Source of the DNA: Acidobacteriota bacterium | Lineage (GTDB): Bacteria; Acidobacteriota; Thermoanaerobaculia; Thermoanaerobaculales; Sulfomarinibacteraceae | NCBI GenBank assembly: GCA_013152925.1 | Contig: JAADFK010000199.1 | Span: 1 to 47,168 of the forward strand | Direction of reading: 5' to 3' | DNA: 47,168 nucleotides | Shown here: positions 35,195-44,351 of the stretch, piece by piece | Layout of the letters: every line of letters starts with the position of its first letter | How positions within the stretch are numbered: position 1 is the stretch's first letter | The notes under the pieces: model-generated | Databases searched by the model: none | The model's input: only the letters and a program-made list of their open reading frames with translations | What the model was told of the DNA's origin: nothing | Program-made: the position numbers and the translations under genes

Positions 35195-37120
35195 ATGCGC
35201 GATACCTACTACATCACTACGCCTATCTACTATGTCAACGACCTGCCCCACATCGGTCACATCTACACCACGGTGATGGCCGACATACTCGCTCGCTACC
35301 ACCGGATGGCCGGCCGGGACGTCCGCTTCCTCACCGGCACCGACGAACACGGCCAGAAGATCGAGCGGGCGGCCGCCGCCCAGGGGATTCGGCCCATCGA
35401 GCTTGCCGACCGGGTCGTCGCCAGGTACCACCACCTCTGGGAGCAGCTGGAGATCTCTCACGATGATTTTATCCGTACGACGGAGCCCCGGCACCAGCGG
35501 GGCGTCACGGAGATCATTCGCAGGATCCAGGCCAAGGGAGACATCTACAAGGGGGAATACTCCGGCTGGTACTGCGCCGGCTGCGAGGCCTTCTTCCCGG
35601 AAACGCAACTGGTCGAGGGCCGCTGTCCCGATCAGGGCCATCCCGTGGAGCTCCTCTCCGAGCCCAGCTACTTCTTCCGCCTCTCCGCGTACCAGGAACG
35701 TCTTCTGGAGTGGTACCGCGACCACCCAGGGTGCGTCGAGCCGAGATCCCGCTACAACGAGGTGCTGCGCTTCGTGGAGGGCGGGTTGCGTGATCTCTCC
35801 ATCTCACGCCGCTCGCTCAGCTGGGGTATCCCCTTTCCGGGCGACGAAGACCACGTGGTGTACGTCTGGCTGGACGCCCTGACCAACTACCTCTCGGCCC
35901 TGGGCTTCGGATCGGCTGACGACACCCTCTTCCAGCGCTACTGGCCGGCCCAGCTCCACCTGGTTGGCAAGGACATCCTCCGCTTTCACTGCGTCTACTG
36001 GCCAGCCTTCCTGATGTCGGCGGGACTGCCGCTTCCCGAGAAGGTGTTCGGCCACGGCTGGTGGATGCGCGACGAGGCCAAGATGTCCAAGTCGCTGGGC
36101 AACGTCGTTCGCCCCGACCACCTTCTGGAACGCTTCGGGCCCGACGCCTTGCGCTACTTCCTGGCGCGGGAGATGGCCTTCGGCCAGGACGCAACCTTCT
36201 CCGACGAGGCGTTCCTGGAACGGTACAACGCCGACCTGGCCAACAACCTGGGCAACACAACTTCCAGGACCCTCTCCATGACCCACCGCTACCTGGAGGG
36301 CCGGGTCCCGGTCCCCGGAGGAGGTGGCCAGGTGGCCGCCGCCGCCGGCCAGGCCACGGCCGCCTACCTCGGCGCCATGGACCGCCTGGAGCCGCACCGT
36401 GCCCTGGAGGCGGTCTGGCAGCTGCTCGCTGCCATCAACGGGTTCATCCAGGAGAGCCAACCCTGGGCGCTCGCCAAGGCCGGCGCCCAGTCCCAGGACC
36501 ACCTGGAAGAGGTGCTGGGAAGCTCGCTGGAAGGGCTGCGCATCGTCACCCTGATGATCGCTCCCTTCATGCCGGGCGTAGCCCTCAGGCTCGGGTTGCA
36601 GCTCGGCCTCCCGGAGCCGCGGCGCGAGTTGTCACGAGAGATTGCATGGGACGCCGGCCCGCGGGGCCGGAAGCTCGGCGAAAGCCAACCCCTCTTTCCC
36701 CGTGTGGACATCAAGGCCTACCTCAAGGAGGTTGCCATGGAAGCCGAGAAGCAACAGGAAGTCAAGCCGGCGGAGACACCGGCCAAGGAATCCACCATCA
36801 GCATCGACGAATTCGCCAGGATTCAACTGAAGGTCGGTACAGTGCGGGAGGCCGAGAGGATCCCGAAGTCCAAGAAGCTGCTGCGGCTGATGGTCGATCT
36901 CGGCGAAGACGAGCTGCGGCAGGTCGTCGCCGGGATCGCCGAACGGTACGATCCCGAGGAGCTTCTCGGCCGGCGAATCGTCATCGTCGCCAACCTCGAG
37001 CCGGCCCGGCTCATGGGTGTCGAGTCCCGCGGCATGATCCTGGCGGCCACCGACGCCGACGGCCACCCCTACATCCTCTCCCCCGACGGCGACGTGCCGC
37101 CCGGGTCCGAGGTCCGCTAG
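35195..37120 (+). CDS. metG: Methionyl-tRNA synthetase with C-terminal tRNA-binding domain
   Basis: 'YYITTPIYYVNDLPHIGHIYTTVMADILARY', 'GTDEHGQKI', 'KMSKSLGNVV'; C-terminal 'IQLKVGTVREAERIPKSKKLLRLMVDLG'. Confidence 0.96.
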   Translation: MRDTYYITTPIYYVNDLPHIGHIYTTVMADILARYHRMAGRDVRFLTGTDEHGQKIERAAAAQGIRPIELADRVVARYHHLWEQLEISHDDFIRTTEPRHQRGVTEIIRRIQAKGDIYKGEYSGWYCAGCEAFFPETQLVEGRCPDQGHPVELLSEPSYFFRLSAYQERLLEWYRDHPGCVEPRSRYNEVLRFVEGGLRDLSISRRSLSWGIPFPGDEDHVVYVWLDALTNYLSALGFGSADDTLFQRYWPAQLHLVGKDILRFHCVYWPAFLMSAGLPLPEKVFGHGWWMRDEAKMSKSLGNVVRPDHLLERFGPDALRYFLAREMAFGQDATFSDEAFLERYNADLANNLGNTTSRTLSMTHRYLEGRVPVPGGGGQVAAAAGQATAAYLGAMDRLEPHRALEAVWQLLAAINGFIQESQPWALAKAGAQSQDHLEEVLGSSLEGLRIVTLMIAPFMPGVALRLGLQLGLPEPRRELSREIAWDAGPRGRKLGESQPLFPRVDIKAYLKEVAMEAEKQQEVKPAETPAKESTISIDEFARIQLKVGTVREAERIPKSKKLLRLMVDLGEDELRQVVAGIAERYDPEELLGRRIVIVANLEPARLMGVESRGMILAATDADGHPYILSPDGDVPPGSEVR

Positions 37121-37129
37121 GAACGCACG

Positions 37130-38722
37130 GTGGGAGGATTGGCCTTCAAGGCATCCAAGGGCGGCCTCAAGGTCGCTCTGGTCAACGCCTTCGACCGTCC
37201 GTTCGACAACGTGGTCGCTGCCGCCAGGAGCTGCTACTCGCCCACGCCCGTGACGGCAGAGATGGCTTCGGGCGAGCTGATCGACGATCCTCAGAAACGG
37301 CAGCAGGCGCAGCTCCGAAGGGATGAGCTCGCCTACTCCATCTACGAGGCCGGTCACCACACGACGTACCAGCACGCACACTTCCAGTTCGTCATTCAGG
37401 GAATCAGCAGGCTGGCCCTGTGGAGCTTCCTGCACGCCCATCAGTTCTACAACTCCGAGCAGGGCTCCCAGCGGTACGTGCCGGTCAGCGCCTCGGCCGT
37501 TCACATCCCGCCGGCCTTGGGCGGCCAGGCCAGGACCTTCTTCCTCAACGCGGTCAGGCGGGCCCACGCCGCCTACCTCTCCCTGGCCAAACGCCTCGAA
37601 CCCGTGGCACGGGCGGCGGTCCTCCGCCAGTTTCCCTCCCTTGCCAAGGCCGCCCACGCCCGCCGCCTGGAGCGGCTCGTCCGCCACCGTGTCCAGGAAA
37701 CGGCACGCTACGTGCTGCCACTGGCGACAACAGCCCACTTGCACCACACCATCTCGGTCCTGACGCTATTCCGCTACTACCGTGCCTGCCGCCAGCCCGA
37801 CGCGCCGGAGGAGCTGAGCGCGCTGGCCGGCACCATGATCAAGCTCGTCCTCGAGCTCGATCCCAACTTCCGGAAGGTGCTGGAGGAACCGCTGGAGGGC
37901 CTCCCGGTCGGCCTGTCCCTGACCGTGCCCGAAGCGACCCCCGGACAGGTCGCCGCCTACCGCCGCGAGTTCGACGGGCGGCTCGGACCCCTGAGCTCCC
38001 TCCTCCTCAGCGACCCCTTCCAGCTTCGGCCCGGGGTCGCCGCCGGCGTGCGCGCCGTGCTCAGCCAGCCGCAGACGATGCTGAGCGACGAGGACGCCAT
38101 CCGGCGTGTTCTCGATCCTGCGAGGAACCCGCTCCTGGCGGAAACGCTCAACCTGACAACGGTGGATCCCCTCAGCCGCTCCTTGCACCATGCCACCGTC
38201 ACCTTCGCCACCAAGCTGTCCCACACGGCGGACAGCCAGAACCAGCGCCACCGCATGGTTCCCGGCGCCCGTCCCGTTCTCGCCGCTGCTGTCGACGACC
38301 AGCCGGATTACATCGTCCCCGGCCTGGTTCAGCGGGACGAATCCCTGCTCTCCTCATACCGGGCGTTGATGGACCAGACCTGGGCCGCGGTCACCTGGAT
38401 GCGGCGGAACGGCCCCGACCCCGCGCTGGCCAGCTACCTCCTTCCCAACGCCGTCGCCGTCCGCCTCGTGGAGACCGGGGACCTGCTCCATTTCCACCAC
38501 AAGATGCGGATGCGCCTGTGCTGGAACGCCCAGGAGGAAATCCGGCGCGCCGCCTGGCAACAGGCGATGCAGATCGCCCAGGCTGATCCCCTGATGGGGA
38601 GCTTCCTCCTGCCGCCCTGCGGTGTCCGCCGTGCCGCCGGCCGGACCCCATACTGCCCCGAGGGTGAGCGGTTCTGTGGCACCCCCGTCTGGAAGCTCTC
38701 TCTCGGCGAGCAGAAACCCTGA
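37130..38722 (+). CDS. ThyX-like (FAD-dependent thymidylate synthase family) protein, apparently two-domain and divergent
   Basis: First half 'AARSCYSP...YEAGHHTTYQHAHFQFVIQGISRLALWSFLHAHQFYNSEQGSQRYVPV'. Second half 'LLHFHHKMRMRLCWNAQEEIRRAAWQQAMQI'. GTG start. Confidence 0.7.
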   Translation: MGGLAFKASKGGLKVALVNAFDRPFDNVVAAARSCYSPTPVTAEMASGELIDDPQKRQQAQLRRDELAYSIYEAGHHTTYQHAHFQFVIQGISRLALWSFLHAHQFYNSEQGSQRYVPVSASAVHIPPALGGQARTFFLNAVRRAHAAYLSLAKRLEPVARAAVLRQFPSLAKAAHARRLERLVRHRVQETARYVLPLATTAHLHHTISVLTLFRYYRACRQPDAPEELSALAGTMIKLVLELDPNFRKVLEEPLEGLPVGLSLTVPEATPGQVAAYRREFDGRLGPLSSLLLSDPFQLRPGVAAGVRAVLSQPQTMLSDEDAIRRVLDPARNPLLAETLNLTTVDPLSRSLHHATVTFATKLSHTADSQNQRHRMVPGARPVLAAAVDDQPDYIVPGLVQRDESLLSSYRALMDQTWAAVTWMRRNGPDPALASYLLPNAVAVRLVETGDLLHFHHKMRMRLCWNAQEEIRRAAWQQAMQIAQADPLMGSFLLPPCGVRRAAGRTPYCPEGERFCGTPVWKLSLGEQKP

Positions 38723-38784
38723 GGACGCCAGCCTTCACAACGGAGCATCTGGACGCGCAACCCCGAGCGGTCTAAGATGCTTCC

Positions 38785-39339
38785 ATGCCCAGCCACCTGC
38801 CCACCGAGGTTCGCCGCCGGCTGCAGCCCATACGGCTGCTCGTTCTCGACGTGGATGGTGTGCTGACCGATGCGATCCTGATCTACGGCTCCGCCGGAGA
38901 GGCGTTGAAACGATTCAACGTCCGGGACGGCCTGGCCCTGCACCTGCTCCGCCGCGCGGGAATCGATGTCGCCGTCATCTCGGGGCGAAGGAGCGAGGCC
39001 GTCGCCATACGCTGCCGGGAGTTGGGCCTGAGGGAGGAGCTGGTCATCCAGGGATCACGCGACAAGTCCGCCGACCTCGATACGCTGACGGGAATCCTGG
39101 AAATCGGTGACGACGCCGTTGCGGCCATGGGGGACGACCTGCCCGACCTGCCGCTGCTGCGCCGTGCGGGCTTCGCCGCCTGTCCGGCCGACGCCGCACC
39201 GGAGGTTGTCGCCGTGTGCCACCACATCTGCGGCGCCGAGGGTGGCCGCGGCGCCGTCCGCGAGGTGGCCGAGCTCATTCTCAAGGCGCAGGGCCGATGG
39301 CAGGGTCTGACCTCGCACTGGAGCGAACCCGTCGGGTAG
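38785..39339 (+). CDS. kdsC: 3-deoxy-D-manno-octulosonate 8-phosphate phosphatase (HAD, KdsC-like)
   Basis: 'LLVLDVDGVLTDAILIYGSAGEALKRFNVRDGLALHLLRRAGIDVAVISGRRSEAVAIRCRELG...VAAMGDDLPDLPLLRRAGFAACPADA'. Confidence 0.9.
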   Translation: MPSHLPTEVRRRLQPIRLLVLDVDGVLTDAILIYGSAGEALKRFNVRDGLALHLLRRAGIDVAVISGRRSEAVAIRCRELGLREELVIQGSRDKSADLDTLTGILEIGDDAVAAMGDDLPDLPLLRRAGFAACPADAAPEVVAVCHHICGAEGGRGAVREVAELILKAQGRWQGLTSHWSEPVG

Positions 39340-39373
39340 CTGCCGCCGGCTGGCTCGGCTCTTGTTCTCATCC

Positions 39374-39555
39374 GGCCCGGGGTCTTCGGGAGACTTTCGT
39401 CGCGAGACCGGGGAGTCGCCCGTCAGTGTGGTGTTGAGGCCAAGGCGCCGCCGAGGCGTACTCCCTGTACGCCGCAGGCGCCGCCGCCGACTGAAACGCC
39501 GCAATGACGGGCGAATCCCCGGTCGCAGCAGAAAGTCTCCCGAAGACCCCGGGCC
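39374..39555. repeat. 182-bp intergenic inverted-repeat element (large hairpin)
   Basis: ggcccggggtcttcgggagactttc (39374-39398) is exactly inverted at the right end (39531-39555); inner accgggga and tcgcccgtca blocks also pair; core gaggcgtac-tccct-gtacgcc. Confidence 0.93.
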
Positions 39556-40100
39556 TAGAAGCCCTCGAGAATCGTGCTCACCAGGGAGCGGGCATACTCC
39601 TCAGAGAGCACGTCCATCGCCTGAGTCTGGCGGTCGAAATAGTCGGCTGCCCGGGGGTCCACCACGTAGGATGTCCTCCTGGAAAACGACTTGTCCTGCC
39701 ACAGCAGCTTGGGTTTTTCCCCACGAACGTCGTACAGCGCCATGGAGGCGATCAGCGTCATCTGGTACTTGCTGGCGCGCCCGGTTTCATCGAACTGAAC
39801 CGGCGACACGACCACCGCCGTGATCCGTCCCTCCAGGGAAAGGTCGGCCTTCTTTTTGTCGTCGACCAGTTGAAAACGGCGGCGGCGCACCCATTCCCTG
39901 GTGACCGCCTCCGTCAGGCGCTGACCCATGTCCGACCACTGGGTCTGGTTGCTGAATGTGGAAACGTACAGCGTCTGGAGCTCGGGCCCGAGGTAGCTCC
40001 CCGAGGTCCCCACGAGGTGGTAGCCGCAGGCGCTGGAAAGGACGATCATGAGAAACAGCAGCAACCCAACACCGAGGTACGAACCGTCGTGCTCATCCAT
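39555..40100 (-). CDS. lptE: LptE-like LPS assembly lipoprotein
   Basis: Lipobox 'VLSSAC', then 'GYHLVGTSGSYLGPELQTLYVSTFSNQTQWSDMGQRLTEAVTREWVRRRRFQLVDDKKKADLSLEGRI'. Confidence 0.82.
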   Translation of the reverse strand: MDEHDGSYLGVGLLLFLMIVLSSACGYHLVGTSGSYLGPELQTLYVSTFSNQTQWSDMGQRLTEAVTREWVRRRRFQLVDDKKKADLSLEGRITAVVVSPVQFDETGRASKYQMTLIASMALYDVRGEKPKLLWQDKSFSRRTSYVVDPRAADYFDRQTQAMDVLSEEYARSLVSTILEGF

Positions 40101-40311
40101 GGCGAAGACACACTACCATGGACCCTGGCGGCCCCCAAGATCCCCACCAGCTTGAGCTCTCGTCCGGTAACGGCGCGGCAGCGCGCCCTCGGTGCAGACC
40201 TTCGCAGCTCCCCGAGCACCCGGGGGCGAACGCCATGCGCTCCGCGTGGAGACATGGGGAGCCGGCTTGTTGCTTCGGGAACCTTCGGGAAAACCACGTT
40301 ACAATCCCCGC

Positions 40312-41886
40312 ATGGCTCCCATCCGCGCCCTGATCACCGTCGTCGTCATCATCGTGATCGTCGCCACGGTATGGACGGCCGTGCACCGTGCGCCATGGGA
40401 CCCAGACGAGACCCGCTACCTGGAGGTCAGCCAGGAGATGCTGCAGACGGGGAATCCGTTTTTCCTCATGTTCAACGGTGAGCCGTACCCGCACAAGCCG
40501 CCCCTCTTTTTCTGGCTCCTGACGCTCTCCGTCGCCCTCCTTGGGCCGACGGCCCTGGCGGGCGCCATTCCCAGCGTGGTGGGCTGGATCCTGCTCGGGG
40601 TCGGTGCCCGGCGCCTGGCCCGAACGGCCGACCTGCCGGTCGCCGTGATCGAATGGGCGCCGGCCCTGACCATGACCGCCGTCCTTCCCCTCCTGCTGAC
40701 CGTGGCCTGTCGCATGGACCTCCTCTTCGCCGCACTGTGCACGCTGGCCCTGGATCGGCTGGTCGCCCTGGCGGATCCACGGTATCCAGGCCGCTCGGAC
40801 CACCTCATGCTCTGGGTCTGGATGGCACTGGCCGTACTGACCAAAGGACCCATCGCCCTGGTGTTCGTGTTCCTGCCGCCGCTCTTTCTCGGGCGCGGGG
40901 GTCTGGAGGTCCTCGGGAGGGCCTTTCGGGGTCCCGGGCTCTTCATGGCCATGGCGATCGTCGGACTCTGGCTCGTCCCGGCAGCCATCCACGGCGGCTG
41001 GGGCTGGCTTGAGGACGTGGTCATTCACCAGAGCGCTGGCCGCGCGGTCGCCTCGTTCGCCCACCGCGAGCCATGGTGGTATCACCTGGCCGTCGTCCCG
41101 CTGACGCTCCTGCCCTGGTCGTTGGTGGCCCTTGCCGCGACCGTCGCTGTCTTCGGCCAGCGCCACGTGCTGGACCGGCGCGGACGGCTGATCGCCATCT
41201 ATCCGGTGGTTGGCCTGCTCTTCCTGACCCTGCTCTCGGGCAAGACGCTCCTCTATCCCCTGCCCCTCTTCCCGGCGGCCTGCGTGATCGCCGCGTGGTG
41301 GCTCGAACGGCATCCGGACGGCCACTATCAGCGGATAGCCCTGGGCGTGATGACGGTCTGCATCGCCGTCATCGGCGTGGCTATGGGCTACCTGGCCGTG
41401 CACCGCCCCGAGCTTGCGCTCTCCAGACCCTGGGCCGTCCTGCTGGGAGCGACCCTCGTCGTGCCGGCTCTGATCGCTCTCACCATGGTGATGATCGGTG
41501 CCATGAGGCCAGCCGTGGCGGCCCTGAGCCTGGCCTTCCCGCTCTTCATGCTGCTGGGTCTGACGCAGATCATTCCGCCGGCCAACCGCCTGCTCTCGCT
41601 GAAGCCCTTCGGTACGGCGTACAACGCGGCGGACGCGGCGACCGGCGGAGGGCCTGGACTGGTGTGGCAACATCTCAATCCGGGCTATGTTTTCTACACC
41701 CATCGCCGCTTCCGGACGATCAAGAAGGTTGAAGAGCTTGAGGCGGCCCTGGAACGTGGACGCGCGGTGGCCCTCAACCTCAAGGCTTCCCAGCGGTTGC
41801 GCCGGAAGTCTCAGGTGAAATGGCGTGAGGCGGCCCGGATCCCCTACCGGCATACCGAGATCCTGATCGTCGTGGCGCCCCGGTAA
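40312..41886 (+). CDS. ArnT-like glycosyltransferase family 39 membrane protein
   Basis: 'WDPDETRYLEVSQEMLQTGNPFFLMFNGEPYPHKPPLFFWLLTLSVALLGPTALAGAIPSVVGWILL', multi-TM. Confidence 0.85.
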   Translation: MAPIRALITVVVIIVIVATVWTAVHRAPWDPDETRYLEVSQEMLQTGNPFFLMFNGEPYPHKPPLFFWLLTLSVALLGPTALAGAIPSVVGWILLGVGARRLARTADLPVAVIEWAPALTMTAVLPLLLTVACRMDLLFAALCTLALDRLVALADPRYPGRSDHLMLWVWMALAVLTKGPIALVFVFLPPLFLGRGGLEVLGRAFRGPGLFMAMAIVGLWLVPAAIHGGWGWLEDVVIHQSAGRAVASFAHREPWWYHLAVVPLTLLPWSLVALAATVAVFGQRHVLDRRGRLIAIYPVVGLLFLTLLSGKTLLYPLPLFPAACVIAAWWLERHPDGHYQRIALGVMTVCIAVIGVAMGYLAVHRPELALSRPWAVLLGATLVVPALIALTMVMIGAMRPAVAALSLAFPLFMLLGLTQIIPPANRLLSLKPFGTAYNAADAATGGGPGLVWQHLNPGYVFYTHRRFRTIKKVEELEAALERGRAVALNLKASQRLRRKSQVKWREAARIPYRHTEILIVVAPR

Positions 41887-42145
41887 GCCGGCTGCGGAAG
41901 GGATGCCGGGATTGTCTCTCTCGATCGCCTTGTAACCTTTTTCTTGCGCCGGCGTATCAACGAATGCGACCCGAGATCCGTATATGGAATGAGGGTCGCC
42001 AAGAACGACCCAACCTCCTCCTTCCTTCGGCTCCCATACGGGAGCCACTTTTTTGCTCCATGCTCGCCACCCGCTCCCCGCTGCGACCGGATGTCCGGCG
42101 CCCTTGCGGGATGCCAGACGAAGCTCTCGCTGGTACCCTTGGATC

Positions 42146-43642
42146 ATGGAGATGATCGCAACCTTGACGCCGGAATGTGCCGGCGAGCCACTTGAATCCC
42201 TGGCCCGGCCGCCGGAGGGCGTGGGTGTCGTCGAGCTCCGTGCCGACCTTTTCCCCGGCCTCGACCCCGGCGCCGCTGCGGCGGCCTGTCCCCTGCCGTT
42301 GATGTACACCTTGCGATCGACCGCCGAAGGGGGACGTGGCCCCGGGGACGCGGCGACCCGGGAACCCCTGCTCCGGAGGGGCTGGGAGAGCGGGTGCGCC
42401 TTCGTCGACCTGGAGGCGGAGCGGGACGGCCAGCTCCTCTCCGGCGGTGGTTTGGATCCACAGCGTGTGGTCCTCTCGTGGCACGATCCGCAGGGAACGC
42501 CCGAGGATCTTGAGGACCGCGCGGCGACCCTCCTGGCGACCGGTGCCCGGTGGGTCAAGGTCGTGCCGGCGGCGCGGTCTCTCGCCGATCTGCGGAGGAT
42601 CCTGGCCCTGCACCAGCGCTTCAATCGCGCGGCACCAGCCCGCCGCCGCCTGCTCGCCTTCGCCATGGGCCCTGCGGGTCAGGCGAGCCGGTTTCTGGCG
42701 CCGTTGCTCGGCCCTCCCATGACCTACGTCGCATGGGATGCATCGGCGCCCGCCGCGCCCGGACAGATCACGGCCGCCGATCTGGCCGCCGTCGTCGGCC
42801 ACTTGCCGGGGCCTCCACGGAGGCTTTTCGGCGTGGTTGGGCGGGACGTCACCGGGAGCCGGAGCCCACGGCTTCACGGAGCCGCCTTCACCGCTCTCGG
42901 TCTCCCCTGGGCGCTTCTGCCGTTCAGCGTATCGGAAGCACAGGAGCTCGAGCTCTTGTTTCAGCCCCAGGGCGAGACGATGCTGGATCAGCTTGGTCTG
43001 TCCACCGGGGGGTGGGCCGTCACCGCGCCATACAAGGAGAACGCCGCCGAGGCGGCGACGGTGGCCGCCCCGCGGGTCCGGCGCGCTCGCTCGGCCAACA
43101 CGCTGCTGCTTCGGCCGGGGCAGATCCTCGCCGACACCACCGATGCCGACGGCATCGTCGGCGCGCTGAAGGCTGCCGGCATGGACCCCTGCGGGCTCGA
43201 GGTTGTCATCCAGGGAACCGGAGGCGCTGCCAGGGCTGCCGCGGTCGGTCTCGATCTGGCCGGCGCCACCGTCTTTCTTCGAGGCCGGGATGCTCCGCGG
43301 ACACACCGGGTGGCCGAGCTGACCGGCGTCACGGCACTGCCGCCGGGCCAGTTGCCGCCGGGACGGCCGATCCTGGTCAACGGAACACCCCTGGGGAGCC
43401 GGAGTGGGGACCCCAGTCCCTTTCCACCCGAAGAGGTGGCCCATGCTGCGGCGGTGGTCGACATGGTGTACGGCCCCGGCGCCTCCTTGATGCAGTCGGC
43501 CGCGGAGGAGGCCGGCGTGGCCTACGTCGATGGGCTCTCCGTTCTCCTGCACCAGGGGATCGCACAGATCGCGGCCTTCACGGGCAAGATCCCGCCCAAG
43601 GAGGTACTCGCCGCGGCCCTGGAGTCAAACCCAGTCGCCTGA
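42146..43642 (+). CDS. Bifunctional 3-dehydroquinate dehydratase (type I) / shikimate dehydrogenase
   Basis: AroD part 'VELRADLFPG...YTLRSTAEGGRG...VVLSWHDPQGTP...ARWVKVVPAA'. AroE part 'GRDVTGSRSPRLHGAAFTALGLPW...VTAPYKENAAE...IQGTGGAARAAAVGL...VNGTPLG...GLSVLLHQGIAQIAAFTG'. Confidence 0.9.
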   Translation: MEMIATLTPECAGEPLESLARPPEGVGVVELRADLFPGLDPGAAAAACPLPLMYTLRSTAEGGRGPGDAATREPLLRRGWESGCAFVDLEAERDGQLLSGGGLDPQRVVLSWHDPQGTPEDLEDRAATLLATGARWVKVVPAARSLADLRRILALHQRFNRAAPARRRLLAFAMGPAGQASRFLAPLLGPPMTYVAWDASAPAAPGQITAADLAAVVGHLPGPPRRLFGVVGRDVTGSRSPRLHGAAFTALGLPWALLPFSVSEAQELELLFQPQGETMLDQLGLSTGGWAVTAPYKENAAEAATVAAPRVRRARSANTLLLRPGQILADTTDADGIVGALKAAGMDPCGLEVVIQGTGGAARAAAVGLDLAGATVFLRGRDAPRTHRVAELTGVTALPPGQLPPGRPILVNGTPLGSRSGDPSPFPPEEVAHAAAVVDMVYGPGASLMQSAAEEAGVAYVDGLSVLLHQGIAQIAAFTGKIPPKEVLAAALESNPVA

Positions 43643-43683
43643 TGAGGTTGTTCCGTTGTGCCCCGGCGTTGGAGGTAGCCAGC

Positions 43684-43862
43684 ATGGAGTGCGGGTTTCG
43701 GCCCGCATCCTGTTGAGCCACAATGAGATGAAGATGAAAACGAACAACGCCCTCTAAGGACTGAAGTCCGCGCTCCGGGGCGGCGCCGTGACGGCGTGCA
43801 TTGAGCTCGCACCTTGGGGCGAGGCGCTCATCGGCGTCCCCGTATCTTCCGCTGTCGCGAAC
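43684..43862. repeat. Hairpin-rich intergenic repeat, copy 1
   Basis: 'tggagtgcgggtttcggcccgcatcctgttgagccac...ggactgaagtccgcgctccggggcggcgccgtgacggcgtgcattgagctcgcaccttggggcgaggcgctcatcggcgt' shared with 44144-44318. Confidence 0.85.
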
Positions 43863-44143
43863 GTTTGCAGCGGCGCAACAACCTCACCCGGGAACAGCGG
43901 TTCGAACCAATCCGGCTTTGCCGCGCCGCCGGCGCGCCGCCTCTTTCCTCTGCGTTCCCGGCGATCCCTGCGCGAAACATTTCCGGGTGGGGGCGGAGAG
44001 AAGAGAGTTTCGCGCAGAGAACGCAGAGAACGCGGAGAACGGAGAATGTATTCGTGTGGCTTTTTCCCCCTCAGCGCGAACTTCCCGGCCCAGCGCTGTA
44101 CCCAGAGGCTGCTGCGCTGCGCCCAAGCTTCGGGAGTGTCCGG

Positions 44144-44318
44144 GATGGAGCGCGGGCTTGAGCCCACATCGTGGTGAGCCACGGTGGGATGCAAGCGAAT
44201 GACGGTTTATGCGGACTGAAGTCCGCGCTCCGGGGCGGCGCCGTGACGGCGTGCATTGAGCTCGCACCTTGGGGCGAGGCGCTCATCGGCGTCACCCTAT
44301 CTCCCGCTATCACGAACC
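44144..44318. repeat. Hairpin-rich intergenic repeat, copy 2
   Basis: 'tggagcgcgggcttgagcccacatcgtggtgagccac...gcggactgaagtccgcgctccggggcggcgccgtgacggcgtgcattgagctcgcaccttggggcgaggcgctcatcggcgt', near-identical to copy 1 over its 3' ~90 bp. Confidence 0.85.
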
Positions 44319-44351
44319 TCCACCGGTCGCGCTGGAGAGCTCTCGGCTTCC

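Noticed and set aside
40093-42666. 857-aa minus-strand ORF
   Set aside because: Antisense to the GT39 and aroDE coding regions; compositionally biased, no motifs.
43754-44313. Small ORFs with 'APPRSADFSP' and 'GENAENAEN'-like strings
   Set aside because: They are translations of the paired intergenic repeats, not conserved proteins.
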